From: Candidatus Sulfopaludibacter sp. SbA3
Lineage (GTDB): Bacteria > Acidobacteriota > Terriglobia > Bryobacterales > Bryobacteraceae
Assembly: GCA_945893365.1 (NCBI GenBank)
Contig: CAMDED010000081.1
Coordinates: forward strand, 1 to 33,482
Length of the DNA: 33,482 nt
Direction of reading: 5' to 3'
The notes beneath the pieces are model-generated. The model saw only the letters and a list, made by a program, of their open reading frames with translations, did no database searches and had not been told where the DNA came from. Numbering within the stretch: position 1 is the stretch's first letter; each line of letters begins with the position of its first letter. Positions 8,457-17,615 of the stretch are shown here, one piece after another. A program made the translations under genes and the position numbers.

Positions 8457-9199
8457 TGCCCTTCGATATCGAATCGGTCCGTGAGCGCTTTCCCAGCCGC
8501 GACATCGCCTGGTTCGAGAGTGTCGATTCAACCATGCGCGAAGCGGCTCTGCGGCCGATCGGTTCCGTGGTCGTGGCGGACGAGCAGACGGCGGGAATCG
8601 GGCGGCAGGGACACGCGTGGCACTCCGAAAAGCGAGCTGGGCTCTACGTCTCAGTCGTGCTATCGGCGGTGTCGCCTGTACTGACGCTGGCGCTCGGATT
8701 GGCCGCCTCCGAAGCGCTGGCGCGCGCGGCAAACCTCCGGTGCGACCTGCGCTGGCCGAACGACTTGATGTGCGGCCCGCGAAAGCTGGGCGGAATTCTC
8801 GTACAGCTCAATGAACAACTCAACAACCGCGTCGCCGTTGCCGGAATCGGGCTGAACGTCAATCACGCGGTGTTTCCCGTGGAACTCGCCGCCATCGCGA
8901 CTTCGGTCCGAATCGAGACAGGCCGCGCGCACTCCCGGGAACGGCTCTTGATTGCGCTGCTTGGAACCATCGAAAGCTTCACGGCGATGCTGCTGAGCGG
9001 GGGCGCCCGGCCGATCATCGAGCAATTCACGAAGTGTTCCAGTTACGCTCGCGGGAAGCGCGTCACCGTCGAGCAGGGAGGGGAAACGCATACGGGAGTC
9101 ACCGCCGGTCTCGACCCGTCGGGCTATTTGATCTTGCGGAAGGACGATGGTTCGCGGACCTTGGTTTTGGCGGGCGGCGTGCGGCCGGCGCAGGATTAG
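8456..9199 (+). CDS. birA: Biotin--[acetyl-CoA carboxylase] ligase
   Basis: Activates biotin to biotinyl-AMP and attaches it to the biotin carboxyl carrier protein. Starting at GTG 8456 the product is 247 aa, beginning VPFDIESVRERFPSRDIAWF. The catalytic domain has VDSTMREA, GRQGHAWHS (equivalent of GRGRRGRxW), RWPNDLM, KLGGILVQ and AGIGLNVNH, plus a C-terminal SH3-like domain (GVTAGLDPSGYLILR). There is no N-terminal helix-turn-helix, so this is a group I enzyme without the repressor function. The frame is open further upstream to 7910, but that part is antisense-like noise over nadC. Confidence 0.93.
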   Translation: MPFDIESVRERFPSRDIAWFESVDSTMREAALRPIGSVVVADEQTAGIGRQGHAWHSEKRAGLYVSVVLSAVSPVLTLALGLAASEALARAANLRCDLRWPNDLMCGPRKLGGILVQLNEQLNNRVAVAGIGLNVNHAVFPVELAAIATSVRIETGRAHSRERLLIALLGTIESFTAMLLSGGARPIIEQFTKCSSYARGKRVTVEQGGETHTGVTAGLDPSGYLILRKDDGSRTLVLAGGVRPAQD

Positions 9200-9227
9200 T
9201 ACTAGAACGGAATCCGGCCATTCCGAT

Positions 9228-9256
9228 TTGACATCCGCCACAGCCGGGCATATCAT
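9228..9256 (+). promoter_or_regulatory. Sigma70-like promoter of the TonB-dependent receptor gene
   Basis: TTGACA at 9228-9233 and TATCAT at 9251-9256 are separated by exactly 17 bp, 54 bp upstream of the GTG start. The consensus-quality -35 and ideal spacing make this the clearest promoter in the window. Acidobacterial housekeeping sigma factors use the same elements. Confidence 0.65.
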
Positions 9257-9309
9257 ACATGGTAACCAGTGGTCTTGTTTCAAAATCGTAGCGATATCAG
9301 GAGTTCCGT

Positions 9310-12300
9310 GTGAGAGCCAAAATCGTCGTAACGGGAGTGTGTCTCCTCCTTCTCTTCTCTTTATCTTCCGCCACCTTTGCTCAAACGCTTGGTGAAATTA
9401 CCGGCCAGGTTATGGACGAGTCCGGGGCTGTTGTGGGTGGCGCAAGAATTACCGTCACCAACGTAAATACCAACGCCATCCGGGAAGGCGTCAGCAACGA
9501 CGCCGGCGTCTATACTTTCCCCTCCCTTCAACCGGGCGTGTACAACATCCGCGTCGAAAAGAGCGGCTTCAAGGCCGTGACCCGGCCGAACGTTCAACTG
9601 GAAGTTCAGCAGAATGCCCGCCTCGATTTCAGCCTTCCGATCGGTCAGGTGTCGGAGTCGGTCGAGGTCTCGGCGCAGGCGGCGCTGCTTTCGAGTGAGA
9701 ACGCCACGGTGGGTACCGTAATCGAAAACAAGCGGATCGTCGAATTGCCGCTTAACGGACGCAACTACCTTCAACTCGTGTCCCTTGCGCCGAACGTGAG
9801 CTACGGTTTCCCGGCGGCGGGACAAGCCGGTTCGCGGCAGGGCGGCATCCGCGCGGACCAGACGATCTCGGTCGCCGGCCAACGCGCCAATTTCAACCAC
9901 TACACGCTCGACGGAGTTGAGAATACGGACCCGAACTTCAACACGTTCGTCGTTCTCCCCTCGGTGGATGCCTTGCAGGAATTCAAAGTTCAGACCGGCG
10001 TTTACCCCGCCGAATTCGGACGGGCCGCGACGCAGATCAACGTTTCGACCAAGCCAGGATCGAACGACTTCCACGGGACCGCATTCTACTTCATCCGCAA
10101 TGACAAGCTGGACGCGAAAAACTACGCCTTCACGGCGGCGCGGCCGGTGAAGGATCCCTTCAAGTGGAATCAGTTCGGATTCACACTTGGCGGTCCGGTG
10201 GTGATTCCGAAGATTGTGAATGGAAAGAACAAGCTGTTCTTCATGGCAAACTACGAATGGTTCCGGCAGCGCCGCCAGGTGCAGGCCGTTTCGAACCTTC
10301 CGTCGGTTGCCATGTTCGGCGGCGACTTCAGCGCTCCGCTCGTCGCGACGCAGGGAATTTTCGATCCGAGGACCCGCGTAAACCAAGGCGGAACAATCAC
10401 CGCCACGCAGTTCCCGGGCAACCAGATTCCCGCGAGCCGGATTCACCCGACTTCGAAGAAGATGCTTGATTTCTACCCGACTCCGAATCTGGCCGGCAAT
10501 AACCGTAATTTCGTCCAATCGCAGGGACGTCCCGTCAACCGCGACCAGTTCATCACCCGCATGGATTTCGTCGAATCCTCCAATTCGCAGTGGAATGCCC
10601 GCTACAGCTGGGGCGATGAGAACCAGACCACGGAAGCGCTCAAGCTGAACGGCGCGGCGATTATCACAAACTTCAATCAGTACATGGCCGCGAACACGCG
10701 GGTGCTGTCTCCTTCGGTCGTTACGGAAACCCGATTCGGCTTCACACAGTTCTACAACACGACGGGACCTGAGCTGGCCTTCACCCGCGACGTTGTCGGC
10801 GAGTTGAAGATTCCGGGCTTGACCAGCGGGCCGCCCGTGCAGTGGGGCATTCCGAACGTGTCTTTGCAGGGCGTCTATTCGGGTTTTGGAAACGACTCCG
10901 AAGGACCCTATGAGAACAACAACAATTCGCTTCAGTTCGTGAACAACACCTCAATCATCCGCGGAAAGCATACCTTCAAGTTCGGCGGCGAAGTCCGGCA
11001 CGATGGCTATAATCAGGTGGGCAATCAGTTCGCCCGCGCGCAGTTTACCTTCACCCGGAACGCCACGCAAAACCTCTCATTGAGCGGTATATCGGGCGAT
11101 CCGTTCGCCGATTTCCTCCTCGGCGAGACGTTCCAGTCCGAGGCCGCGGTCGCGATCGCTAATGCGAATTTCCGGTCTTTGGGATTTGCCGTCTACTTCG
11201 ACGACACCTGGAAGATCAGCCAGAAGGTCACGATCAACGCCGGTCTCCGTTACGAATTGACGCCTCCGTGGGAGGATCAGACAGGACGCCTGTTCAACGC
11301 CATCGTGCGGCAGGATATCCGCGGCTCGAACATCCAGGACAAGAGCTTGTTTCCTTTCTTCATGCGGCAGGGCCCCGCGAGCCAGGACCCCTATGCCGGA
11401 GTCGCGCTCCGCTGGCCGGGGATTGAAGTCCGGCAGGACGGGTCGCTCAACAACCGCCTGGTGGGAGTGGATAAGAACGACTTCGCTCCGCGCCTCGGCC
11501 TCACGTGGTCGCCGACCCCCAAGTGGGTGGTCCGTGCGGGCGGCGGATACTTCTATTCGCAGGACACGGGAAACCCGCGCTTCGATATGGCGCGCAACCT
11601 GGCCGGACGCCTCCGCTTCAACTCGAATACACAGATTCCGAACTTGAACTGGGACAATTCTCTCGCGTCGATCGCCGGAGGAATTGCGCAGGTGCCCACG
11701 CCGTACACATTCGCCAATCCGTACGATCGCCGGACGCCGTACACGATGCAGTATTTGCTTAACGTCCAACGCGAGCTGCCCAAGAACACGCTGCTCGAAG
11801 TGGGGTATCTCGGAAGCTTGAGCCGTCACTTGGAAGGGCTGCGCGCCGTAAACGAGGCGATTCCCGCCTGCCAAAGCCGCAACGCCCGTCCAGGTTGCGA
11901 GAACGATCCACTGGCCGGCCTCTCGGTGCCTCTCCGTTCGCCGTTCCCGACGTTTGGCCGCATCCAACTTGTGGACAACGGAAACACGGGTAACTACAAC
12001 TCGTTGGGCGCGAAGCTCACGAAGCGCTACTCGAATGGCCTGACCTACCTGATGAGCTACACCTGGGCCAAATCGCTCGACACCTCGACGTCGATTCGTA
12101 CGCTGGGCGGCGACACCTTATTCCCGCAAAACAGCTACTGCCGCAAGTGCGAGTACGCGCGTTCGGGCCACGATACACGCCAGCGGTACGTCACCAGCGC
12201 GCTGTGGGACTTTCCGTTCGGCAAGGGCCGCAAGTACGACATCTCGAATCCCGTGCTGAACGCCCTGGCGGGCGGATGGCAGACTGGCGGCATTCTGACC

Positions 12301-12717
12301 TTCCAGTCGGGCTTCCCGATGACCGTGACCAACGGTCTGGACAATTCGAATACGGGCGGGTTCTTCGACCGTCCGAATGCGACTGGCGTCAAGCCTGAAC
12401 TGCCCCGAGGCGAGCAGGATCCTACACGTTTCTATAACACCGCCGCTTACACGCCGAACCTGCTCGGAACCTTCGGCAATGTGGGCCGTAATACGCTTGA
12501 TTCGCCCGGTATCATGCAGCTCGATTTCTCGCTGCTCAAAGACTTCACTCTCCGTGAGCAACACAAGCTGCAGTTCCGGTTTGAGGCATTTAACTTCCCG
12601 AACCATCCGAACTGGGGAAATCCGGACAACAACATCGCCAGCGCCTCCTTTGGCCGCCTGACGGGAACGCGCAACAATATGCGTAACCTCCAGTTCGCTC
12701 TGAAGTACAGCTTCTAG
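9310..12717 (+). CDS. TonB-dependent receptor with carboxypeptidase-regulatory-like domain (Oar-like)
   Basis: A 1135-residue outer-membrane protein. GTG 9310 follows AGGAG by about 6 nt. A signal peptide (KIVVTGVCLLLLFSLSSATFAQ) is followed by a CarboxypepD_reg-like/peptidase-associated domain (LGEITGQVMDESGAVVGGARI to LQPGVYNIRVEKSGF). The plug begins with the acidobacterial signature VELPLNGRNYLQL, followed by DGVENTDPNFNTF and LQEFKVQTGVYPAEFGR. The remainder is a long beta-barrel with repeated aromatic strands, ending in QFALKYSF with a terminal Phe, as expected for BAM-dependent insertion. Such proteins are very abundant in Solibacter-like genomes and are thought to import large glycans or peptides; no neighbouring susD, transporter or hydrolase tells the substrate. 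It has its own promoter and terminator and is monocistronic. Confidence 0.95.
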   Translation: MRAKIVVTGVCLLLLFSLSSATFAQTLGEITGQVMDESGAVVGGARITVTNVNTNAIREGVSNDAGVYTFPSLQPGVYNIRVEKSGFKAVTRPNVQLEVQQNARLDFSLPIGQVSESVEVSAQAALLSSENATVGTVIENKRIVELPLNGRNYLQLVSLAPNVSYGFPAAGQAGSRQGGIRADQTISVAGQRANFNHYTLDGVENTDPNFNTFVVLPSVDALQEFKVQTGVYPAEFGRAATQINVSTKPGSNDFHGTAFYFIRNDKLDAKNYAFTAARPVKDPFKWNQFGFTLGGPVVIPKIVNGKNKLFFMANYEWFRQRRQVQAVSNLPSVAMFGGDFSAPLVATQGIFDPRTRVNQGGTITATQFPGNQIPASRIHPTSKKMLDFYPTPNLAGNNRNFVQSQGRPVNRDQFITRMDFVESSNSQWNARYSWGDENQTTEALKLNGAAIITNFNQYMAANTRVLSPSVVTETRFGFTQFYNTTGPELAFTRDVVGELKIPGLTSGPPVQWGIPNVSLQGVYSGFGNDSEGPYENNNNSLQFVNNTSIIRGKHTFKFGGEVRHDGYNQVGNQFARAQFTFTRNATQNLSLSGISGDPFADFLLGETFQSEAAVAIANANFRSLGFAVYFDDTWKISQKVTINAGLRYELTPPWEDQTGRLFNAIVRQDIRGSNIQDKSLFPFFMRQGPASQDPYAGVALRWPGIEVRQDGSLNNRLVGVDKNDFAPRLGLTWSPTPKWVVRAGGGYFYSQDTGNPRFDMARNLAGRLRFNSNTQIPNLNWDNSLASIAGGIAQVPTPYTFANPYDRRTPYTMQYLLNVQRELPKNTLLEVGYLGSLSRHLEGLRAVNEAIPACQSRNARPGCENDPLAGLSVPLRSPFPTFGRIQLVDNGNTGNYNSLGAKLTKRYSNGLTYLMSYTWAKSLDTSTSIRTLGGDTLFPQNSYCRKCEYARSGHDTRQRYVTSALWDFPFGKGRKYDISNPVLNALAGGWQTGGILTFQSGFPMTVTNGLDNSNTGGFFDRPNATGVKPELPRGEQDPTRFYNTAAYTPNLLGTFGNVGRNTLDSPGIMQLDFSLLKDFTLREQHKLQFRFEAFNFPNHPNWGNPDNNIASASFGRLTGTRNNMRNLQFALKYSF

Positions 12718-12742
12718 CCCGGAAGCAATTCGCGAAAGAACG

Positions 12743-12779
12743 GCGGCCGCAATCTTCGGATTGCGGCCGCTCCTTTTTG
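12743..12779 (+). terminator. Rho-independent terminator after the TonB-dependent receptor
   Basis: A perfect 12-bp GC-rich stem (GCGGCCGCAATC pairing with GATTGCGGCCGC) closed by a TTCG tetraloop is followed by TCCTTTTTG. It lies 25 bp after the receptor stop codon. Confidence 0.9.
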
Positions 12780-12824
12780 AACACGCGGCATTCTCCGTTG
12801 ACGCCAGAGTAAACTAGTCAAGAC

Positions 12825-13595
12825 ATGCTCCTGGCACTTGATGCGGGAAACACCAATGTAACGATCGGCGCTTTTGAAGCCGGTGAATTGACCGGCGACT
12901 GGCGGCTGCGCACCGTCCACGACCAGACCGCCGACGAGTGGGGAATTCTGCTGCGAAATATCTTCGCGCTTTCGGGGCTCGATATCGCCCGCGTGGACGG
13001 CATCATCGTCGCGAGCGTCGTGCCGCCGCTCGACTCGACGCTTGCCCTCATGGCCCGGCGGTATTTCTCGACCGAAGCGATGTTTGTCACCTCGTCAACG
13101 GACACCGGCTTGAAGATCCGCTACGACAATCCTCGGGAAGTGGGCGCGGACCGCGTGGTGAACGGCGTGGCGGCGTTCCACAAGTACGGCGGACCCTGCG
13201 TCGTGGTCGATCTGGGGACGGCGATCACGTTCGACGTCGTTTCCGCGAACGCCGAGTACCTGGGCGGCGTGATCTGCGCCGGAATCGCCATCTCGGTCGA
13301 AGCGCTTTTTGCGAAGACCGCCCGCCTGCCTCTGGTCGACTTCATGGAACCGGAGCGGCTAATCGGCACGAATACGGTCGTGAGCATGCAGTCGGGGCTT
13401 TACTACGGCGCGCTGGGGATGATCGACGGCATTACCGAGCGCCTCATCGCCGAGCTCGGTCGGGACACGAAGGTGATCGCGACGGGTGGCCAGGCGCGTT
13501 TGATCGCGCGCGGCTCGCGATACATCAAAGAAATCGATGAGAACCTGACGCTCGACGGTCTGAGTCTGATCTGGGAACGGAACCGCAGGGCGTGA
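12825..13595 (+). CDS. coaX: Type III pantothenate kinase
   Basis: Phosphorylates pantothenate in the first committed step of coenzyme A synthesis. The 256-residue product shows the ASKHA-fold signatures: phosphate 1 loop LALDAGNTNVTIG, the VGADRVVNGVAAFHKYG segment with the catalytic Asp, phosphate 2 loop VVVDLGTAITFDVV, GGVICAGIAISVEALF and IATGGQARLI. Length and motif order are normal. It starts 46 bp after the terminator and its stop overlaps the next gene (GTGA). Confidence 0.96.
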   Translation: MLLALDAGNTNVTIGAFEAGELTGDWRLRTVHDQTADEWGILLRNIFALSGLDIARVDGIIVASVVPPLDSTLALMARRYFSTEAMFVTSSTDTGLKIRYDNPREVGADRVVNGVAAFHKYGGPCVVVDLGTAITFDVVSANAEYLGGVICAGIAISVEALFAKTARLPLVDFMEPERLIGTNTVVSMQSGLYYGALGMIDGITERLIAELGRDTKVIATGGQARLIARGSRYIKEIDENLTLDGLSLIWERNRRA

Positions 13596-14287
13596 GCGAA
13601 GAGCAATCAAACTGGCCGGCGAACTACTTCAACTACTTCACCGAGATTGAAGAGCACTTCCAGCGCGCCCGGGGCACGAGTCTGTTTCTGCTCTCGCCTC
13701 TCGATTGGGCGCTGATCGAGAGCTGGAGAACTTCGGAAGTGCCCCTTGAAGCGGTCTTGCGCGGGATCGACGCGGCATTTGAGAAGTGGCGAAGCCGAAA
13801 GTCGAAGGTTCAGCAGGTGAATTCGCTGGCCTTCTGCGCGCAGGCGGTTCTGAAAGAGGCGCAGATCCTCGCGGGAGCGGCAAGCCCTCGAAGAAGCGGG
13901 TCCGGCGGTTCCGACGCTCCGCCGTTTCCGCCGGAAGAGTTGAGGGCGTACCTCTCGGCCAATGCGGCTGCCGTGCGGAACGCGGGCTGGGAGGAGATTG
14001 CGGGCTCTCTCGACCAACTCGCTCGCGGGGCTGAAACCCACATGGCGAATCTGGAGGAACTGGAGCAACGCCTCACCGCGCTTGAGGAAAAGCTGATCGC
14101 GGCGGTAAGAACCGCCCAGACGGAAGAGACGCTGTTTGAGGCGCGCCGTGACTTGGCCGCCGAACTACGCCCGTATCGCGGAAAGATGACAGCGGACCAG
14201 TTGGCGATGCTCGAAGCGCAGTATCTGGAGCGACGTCTGCTCGAATCGGCACGTCTGCCGCGATTGAGCTTGTTCTACATGAAGTAG
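13592..14287 (+). CDS. Conserved-looking hypothetical protein coupled to coaX
   Basis: 231 residues from a GTG overlapping the coaX stop (GTGA), so translation is probably coupled. The N-terminal part (NWPANYFNYFTEIEEHFQRARG, then LFLLSPLDWALIESWRTSEVP and VLRGIDAAFEKWRSRKSKVQQVNSL) is a compact alpha-helical module. A Gly/Ser/Pro linker around residues 94-112 follows, then a charged helical or coiled-coil C-terminus (ANLEELEQRLTALEEKLIAA). There is no signal peptide or membrane segment. I do not recognise a named family. Its position suggests a housekeeping-associated gene in this lineage; no function can be assigned. Confidence 0.8.
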   Translation: MSEEQSNWPANYFNYFTEIEEHFQRARGTSLFLLSPLDWALIESWRTSEVPLEAVLRGIDAAFEKWRSRKSKVQQVNSLAFCAQAVLKEAQILAGAASPRRSGSGGSDAPPFPPEELRAYLSANAAAVRNAGWEEIAGSLDQLARGAETHMANLEELEQRLTALEEKLIAAVRTAQTEETLFEARRDLAAELRPYRGKMTADQLAMLEAQYLERRLLESARLPRLSLFYMK

Positions 14288-14288
14288 G

Positions 14289-15254
14289 TTACACGTCGCG
14301 CGCGCAGCGGAATCCAATATTCGTGGTGGCGCTGTCCGGTGTGTTCGAAGTTCTCGCGCCTACCCGGTAACGGTTGCAGTAAGACTTGTGGCAAAGATAC
14401 GAGCCGCCTTTCATGACGCGGTTCGTGCCGCTAACCGGGCCCAGCGGATTCTTCTTTGACGCAAGAATGTGCCAGGCCGGATGGAACCAATCGGCGCACC
14501 ATTCCCACGCGTTTCCGGTGATCGTGTGGAAGCCGAAGCCGTTGGGAGGGAAGGCGTCGACGGGCGCGGTTCCGGCAAAGCCATCCTCCGCCGCATCGCG
14601 CAGCGGGAACTCGCCCTGCCAAATGTTGCAGAGATGCCGGCCGCCTGGAGTGAGTTCGTCGCCCCAGGGATAGGTTTTCCGTTCGAGACCGCCGCGCGCC
14701 GCGAATTCCCATTCGGCTTCGGTGGGAAGCCGCTTACCGGCCCACCGGCAGTAGGCGGCGGCGTCGGTCCAAGCGACGTGCGTGACCGGATGATTCATCT
14801 TGGAATCGATGCTTGAATCGGGCCCTTCCGGACGCCGCCAATTCGCTCCGGGCACCTTGCACCACCACTCGATTCCAAGGACCGTGTCCTCCACGACATC
14901 CGTGAACGCCTCTTTTGGGATATGAGTGTGAAAAACAAAGGACCAGCCGAAGCGCTCCGATTCCGTTACATGTCCGGTGGCCCGCGTGAACTCGAGATAA
15001 CGTTCGTTGGTTACCGGATAGGTATCGAGGAGGAACGGGTCGAGCGTCACTTCGCGTATCGGGCCTTCGCCATCCGCGAGGAAGCTTTCCGGGGATTCCG
15101 CGCCCATCAGAAAGCGCCCGCCGTCGAGCTGGATCATGTTCTCCGCGGAGCCGGAGGTCACGCGCGCACGTTCCACCGAAGCCTGCCTTGAGATCTGAAG
15201 CAGAGCCGCGCGCTGACGGCTTGGCACGCAGCAGGGATGGGGCGGAGGCGTCAT
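14289..15254 (-). CDS. Formylglycine-generating enzyme (SUMF1/FGE family) with N-terminal CVPSR motif
   Basis: FGE oxidises the Cys of a C-x-P-x-R motif in sulfatases to formylglycine. The 321-residue product shows true-FGE features rather than the looser SUMF1 fold. These include MIQLDGGRFLMGAESPESFLADGE, YPVTNERYLEFTRATGHVTESERFG, GANWRRPEGPDS, HPVTHVAWTDAAAYCRWAGKRLPTEAEWE and NIWQGEFP. The copper-site segment GGSYLCHKSYCNRYRVGAR (283-301) has S285, C288 and C293 matching human S333, C336 and C341. Unusually, the N-terminus reads PPPHPCCVPSRQR, so residues 9-13 (CVPSR) are themselves a perfect sulfatase motif. No sulfatase gene is in the window. The ATG follows GGGAA and lies 7 bp after the isomerase stop. 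Confidence 0.92.
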   Translation of the reverse strand: MTPPPHPCCVPSRQRAALLQISRQASVERARVTSGSAENMIQLDGGRFLMGAESPESFLADGEGPIREVTLDPFLLDTYPVTNERYLEFTRATGHVTESERFGWSFVFHTHIPKEAFTDVVEDTVLGIEWWCKVPGANWRRPEGPDSSIDSKMNHPVTHVAWTDAAAYCRWAGKRLPTEAEWEFAARGGLERKTYPWGDELTPGGRHLCNIWQGEFPLRDAAEDGFAGTAPVDAFPPNGFGFHTITGNAWEWCADWFHPAWHILASKKNPLGPVSGTNRVMKGGSYLCHKSYCNRYRVGARTSNTPDSATTNIGFRCARDV

Positions 15255-15261
15255 TTCCCGA

Positions 15262-16080
15262 TCACTGCGCCGCGATCACGGCCTTCGCTTTGAGACGGTC
15301 CACATAGGCTTCGAGGGCCCGCTCCTTCTTTTCCTGGAACAGAGTCTCTTCGATTTGACTTTCCACCTGGTTGAAGCTGAGAATGCCTGCCGGTTTGCGG
15401 GCCTTCACGGTAGCGATGTGAAATCCGAAGGGGGAGCGGAAAATATCGCTGACCTGTCCTATATCGAGTGAGAAGACGACATCCTCGAACTCCGCAACCA
15501 TCTCTCCGCGGGGAACGAATCCGAGATCGCCACCGTTGCCCTTGCAGTCGGAATAGCGCTCGGCTACTTCCGCGAACGCGGCTCCCGCCCGCAGTTCCCT
15601 TTCCGCCGCTTTTATCTGCTCGTGCGCGGCCTCCTCGCTGTTATTTTCGTCGACGTGCCTGACGATGTGCGCCGTGTGGATCAACTCCTCCCCCCAGAAA
15701 CGCTCCTTGTTTTTCTTGTAGTACTCCACCAGGTCCTTGTGCCTGGGGCGCGCGACCTTGGCCGTAATGCGCTCGATCAGCCGTGACAACCGGATCTGCG
15801 CTTCCGCCTCCCGGCGTTGCTCGGCGGCTTCGGGCCCGGTACCGCAACCCCGAAGCGCCGCCTCAATCGCGTCCGGCGGCACCGGCTCGGGGTCCCTGAG
15901 CGCTTCCTGGCGCAGCAGCACGCGCTCTATCATATTCTCTCGCGCCCACTCGCGGAGCGTCGCTTCAGAGCGGACGGGATCCTCACCGCTTGCAAGTTCC
16001 TGGTAGCGCGGGCGCATGGCCGCGATCTCCCGCTTGATCAGAGCGTCGTCTACCTGTTCGCCATTCACTGTTAGCGGCAT
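15262..16080 (-). CDS. Parvulin-type peptidyl-prolyl cis-trans isomerase (NifM/SurA-like)
   Basis: 272 residues. An N-terminal helical chaperone part (MPLTVNGEQVDDALIKREIAAMR to ERITAKVARPRHKDLVEYY) resembles the SurA_N/NifM arrangement. The rotamase domain follows: IHTAHIVRHV, AAFAEVAERYSDC-x-GNGGDLGFVPRGEMVAEFEDVVF, then VSDIFRSPFGFHIATVKARKP. No signal peptide is seen, so it is predicted cytoplasmic, unlike SurA/PrsA. It is upstream of the FGE gene in the same unit and divergent from the HtrA gene; the shared 105-bp gap presumably holds both promoters. The specific client is unknown. Confidence 0.88.
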   Translation of the reverse strand: MPLTVNGEQVDDALIKREIAAMRPRYQELASGEDPVRSEATLREWARENMIERVLLRQEALRDPEPVPPDAIEAALRGCGTGPEAAEQRREAEAQIRLSRLIERITAKVARPRHKDLVEYYKKNKERFWGEELIHTAHIVRHVDENNSEEAAHEQIKAAERELRAGAAFAEVAERYSDCKGNGGDLGFVPRGEMVAEFEDVVFSLDIGQVSDIFRSPFGFHIATVKARKPAGILSFNQVESQIEETLFQEKKERALEAYVDRLKAKAVIAAQ

Positions 16081-16185
16081 TGTGTTTTCGTTTTATCATT
16101 ATGACAAATGGTCCGCCGTTGGACGCGCGGGCGGCATACGAAAATCGTCCGCCAGCCCAGACGCGCAACCGTTACACTAAGGGTG

Positions 16186-17613
16186 ATGGCGCACTGGAAA
16201 CTTTGGCTGGCGGTAGTTCTGTTCGCGGCCGCGGCATTCGCTCAACAGATCACACCCTCAGCACCGGTCCCCAAGCCACCGGGGCCACTTCAGGAATTCA
16301 GCAGTTCGCTCGAAGCCCTGTCGCGGACAGTGAGCCGGTCGGTGGTTCAAATCTTCACTACCGGGTACGCCGCTCCCGACGAAGGCGAGGCGTTCAATAC
16401 GAGCCAACTTTCGCGGCAGCACGGCAGCGGTTCCGGCGTAATCCTGTCCACGGACGGCCACATCGTCACCAACGCTCACGTGGTTCAGGGCGCTCGCCGG
16501 ATACAGGTACTGCTGCGCCCGACAAGAGCTCAAACCGCGGGAAAACGCTCCCTGCTTAAGCCGCCGGGACAGACGATTGAAGCCAAGATCGTTGGTGTCG
16601 ACCGCGAAAGCGATCTGGCGGTGATCAAGATCGAGCGCACCGGTCTGCCGGCACTCACGCTCGGCAACTCCGACAACTTGCGGCAGGGGCAGGTCGTGCT
16701 GGCCTTCGGTAACCCGTTGGGCCTGGAGAACTCCGTCAGCATGGGAATCGTCAGCTCCGCCGCGCGGCAGATCAAGCCCGAAGACCCGATGGTTTACGTG
16801 CAGACCGATGCGCCCATCAATCCAGGCAACAGCGGCGGCCCGCTCGTCGACACCCACGGCCGTGTGGTCGGAATCAACACGTTTATCCTGTCGCAATCGG
16901 GTGGCAGCGAGGGGATCGGGTTCTCCGTGCCGAGCAATATCGTTCGCGATGTAGTGGCGCAGCTCCGCAAGAGCGGCCACGTGCACCGCGGACACATCGG
17001 CGTGTACGCCCAGACCCTGACTCCGAGCCTTGCGGCGGGATTGGGCATTGAGCGGGACGAAGGCGTCGTACTCGGCGACGTAACGCCGGAGGGTCCCGGA
17101 GAGAAAGCGGGACTCAAGGTCGGGGACCTGGTGGTGAGTCTCGACGGCAAGCCTATCGAAAACGCGCGCCAGTTAGACGTGAATCTGTACCGCCGTCCGA
17201 TGGGCGAGAAAGTGCGTCTACAGGTGCTGCGCGGCGCGGAGAAGCTCGAGTTGCAGGTCGAAGTCATCGAGCGGCGCGATGATCCGAACCGCTTCGCCGA
17301 CATGGTCGATCCGGAGAAGAATCTTGTGCCTAAGCTCGGCATTCTGGGAGTGGAGATCGATCGGAAGGTTGCGGGAATGTTTCCAGGCCTGCGAAGGCAG
17401 TACGGCGTGGTGGTTGCGGCGCGGTCTGGAAATTCACCCTACACAGGGAACGGATTGCAGCCGGGCGACGTGATCTACATGCTCAATGGATCACCGACGG
17501 CGAGCGTGGAAATACTGCGCTCGACTCTCGATCAACTTGCGCCCGGCAGCCCGCTGGTGATGCAGGTGGAGCGCGGCGGCCGGCTGATGTTTCTGACGGT
17601 CGAATTGGAGTAA
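16186..17613 (+). CDS. DegP/HtrA-type periplasmic serine protease
   Basis: A trypsin-like protease with C-terminal PDZ domains, acting in envelope protein quality control. ATG 16186 is preferred over an open extension to 16108 because it follows AAGGG and starts a signal peptide (MAHWKLWLAVVLFAAAAFA). The protein is then 475 aa. The catalytic triad is H98 (IVTNAHVV), D143 (ESDLAVIK) and S216 (NPGNSGGPL). PDZ1 spans about residues 255-350 (RGHIGVYAQTLTPSLAAGLGI, GEKAGLKVGDLVVSLDGKPI). A second, more divergent PDZ-like unit follows (GVVVAARSGNSPYTGNGLQPGDVIYM). The gene is followed 2 bp later by the uridine kinase pseudogene. Confidence 0.92.
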   Translation: MAHWKLWLAVVLFAAAAFAQQITPSAPVPKPPGPLQEFSSSLEALSRTVSRSVVQIFTTGYAAPDEGEAFNTSQLSRQHGSGSGVILSTDGHIVTNAHVVQGARRIQVLLRPTRAQTAGKRSLLKPPGQTIEAKIVGVDRESDLAVIKIERTGLPALTLGNSDNLRQGQVVLAFGNPLGLENSVSMGIVSSAARQIKPEDPMVYVQTDAPINPGNSGGPLVDTHGRVVGINTFILSQSGGSEGIGFSVPSNIVRDVVAQLRKSGHVHRGHIGVYAQTLTPSLAAGLGIERDEGVVLGDVTPEGPGEKAGLKVGDLVVSLDGKPIENARQLDVNLYRRPMGEKVRLQVLRGAEKLELQVEVIERRDDPNRFADMVDPEKNLVPKLGILGVEIDRKVAGMFPGLRRQYGVVVAARSGNSPYTGNGLQPGDVIYMLNGSPTASVEILRSTLDQLAPGSPLVMQVERGGRLMFLTVELE

Positions 17614-17615
17614 CC

